A stretch of 64,000 nucleotides of DNA from Littorina saxatilis (lineage: Eukaryota; Mollusca; Gastropoda; Littorinimorpha; Littorinidae): assembly GCF_037325665.1 (NCBI RefSeq), contig NC_090261.1, forward strand, positions 21,613,402 through 21,677,401. Reading direction: 5' to 3'. Made by a program: the position numbers and the translations under genes. The notes under the pieces were generated by a model that was given only the letters and a program-made list of their open reading frames with translations, was not told where the DNA came from and ran no database searches. This document shows positions 63,815-64,000 of the stretch, in pieces (the first letter of the stretch is position 1; every line of letters starts with the position of its first letter).

Positions 63815-64000
63815 GTCGTCTTTTTAGTGGTGGCTAAAACTCCTCGCCCTTGGCCTAACGGACGTCTTGTATTGACAGTTTGCAGCTATGCGTAGATTGT
63901 TACAGAGGTCGATGATTATCGAAGACAGAAACAAGTTTAGGTGATTACTGAGAACGCTGTGATTGGTCTTCGATGACAAGAGAAAGTTTGATGCTATTTG
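63161..64000. other. non-coding window end with (TGCG)n-(TG)n
   Basis: 63711-63810 is GTGC then GT microsatellite. Words such as TGACTGAGAG and GTGATTCTGAAAG hint that the diverged repeat continues weakly. No gene recognised. Confidence 0.4.

Overview
The window is animal nuclear DNA: split genes with GT-AG introns, AT-rich introns, long CA/GT and CT/GA microsatellites, poly-G tracts and dense interspersed repeats. The repeats (tRNA-headed SINEs ending in GAAGAAG, ~0.9 kb elements beginning AACAAGTCGCG, DIRS and piggyBac relics) resemble those I know from marine caenogastropod snails such as periwinkles. That assignment is an inference from memory, not a database result. Perhaps 5% of the window is coding.

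Layout. 1-12.8 kb is intron or intergenic DNA filled with repeats, including a three-deep nest: a 178-bp MITE interrupted by a deleted piggyBac, itself interrupted by a 5.5-kb DIRS retroelement. 12.87-17.04 kb (+) holds the last four coding exons of a leucine-rich-repeat protein (LRRC9-like C-terminus). 17.7-22.1 kb is repeats. 22.45-25.54 kb (-) is a complete four-exon gene for a small coiled-coil plus Death-domain protein. About 1.2 kb away and facing the other way, 26.6-33.76 kb (+) carries a three-exon gene for an acidic, proline-rich protein of unknown function; the two probably share a promoter region. 34-64 kb has no confident host gene. It holds foldback elements, HINE-like elements, a degenerate satellite with (GA)n blocks, SINEs, a decayed element with a nuclease-like and a cysteine-rich segment (44.5-47.9 kb), a tandem array hit twice by the same transposon family (51.3-53.7 kb), a possible first exon (58.7 kb) and two very diverged non-coding tandem repeats.

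Most notable: (1) at least seven repeat families with different sequences share one modular architecture that fits Helitron2/HINE elements; (2) a MITE that inserted into the TA of a splice donor while the target duplication kept a GT donor; (3) a splice acceptor directly abutting a ~330-bp (TG)n tract; (4) nested insertions with clean empty sites; (5) the Death-domain adaptor-like gene. All gene models come from reading splice sites and phases by eye.
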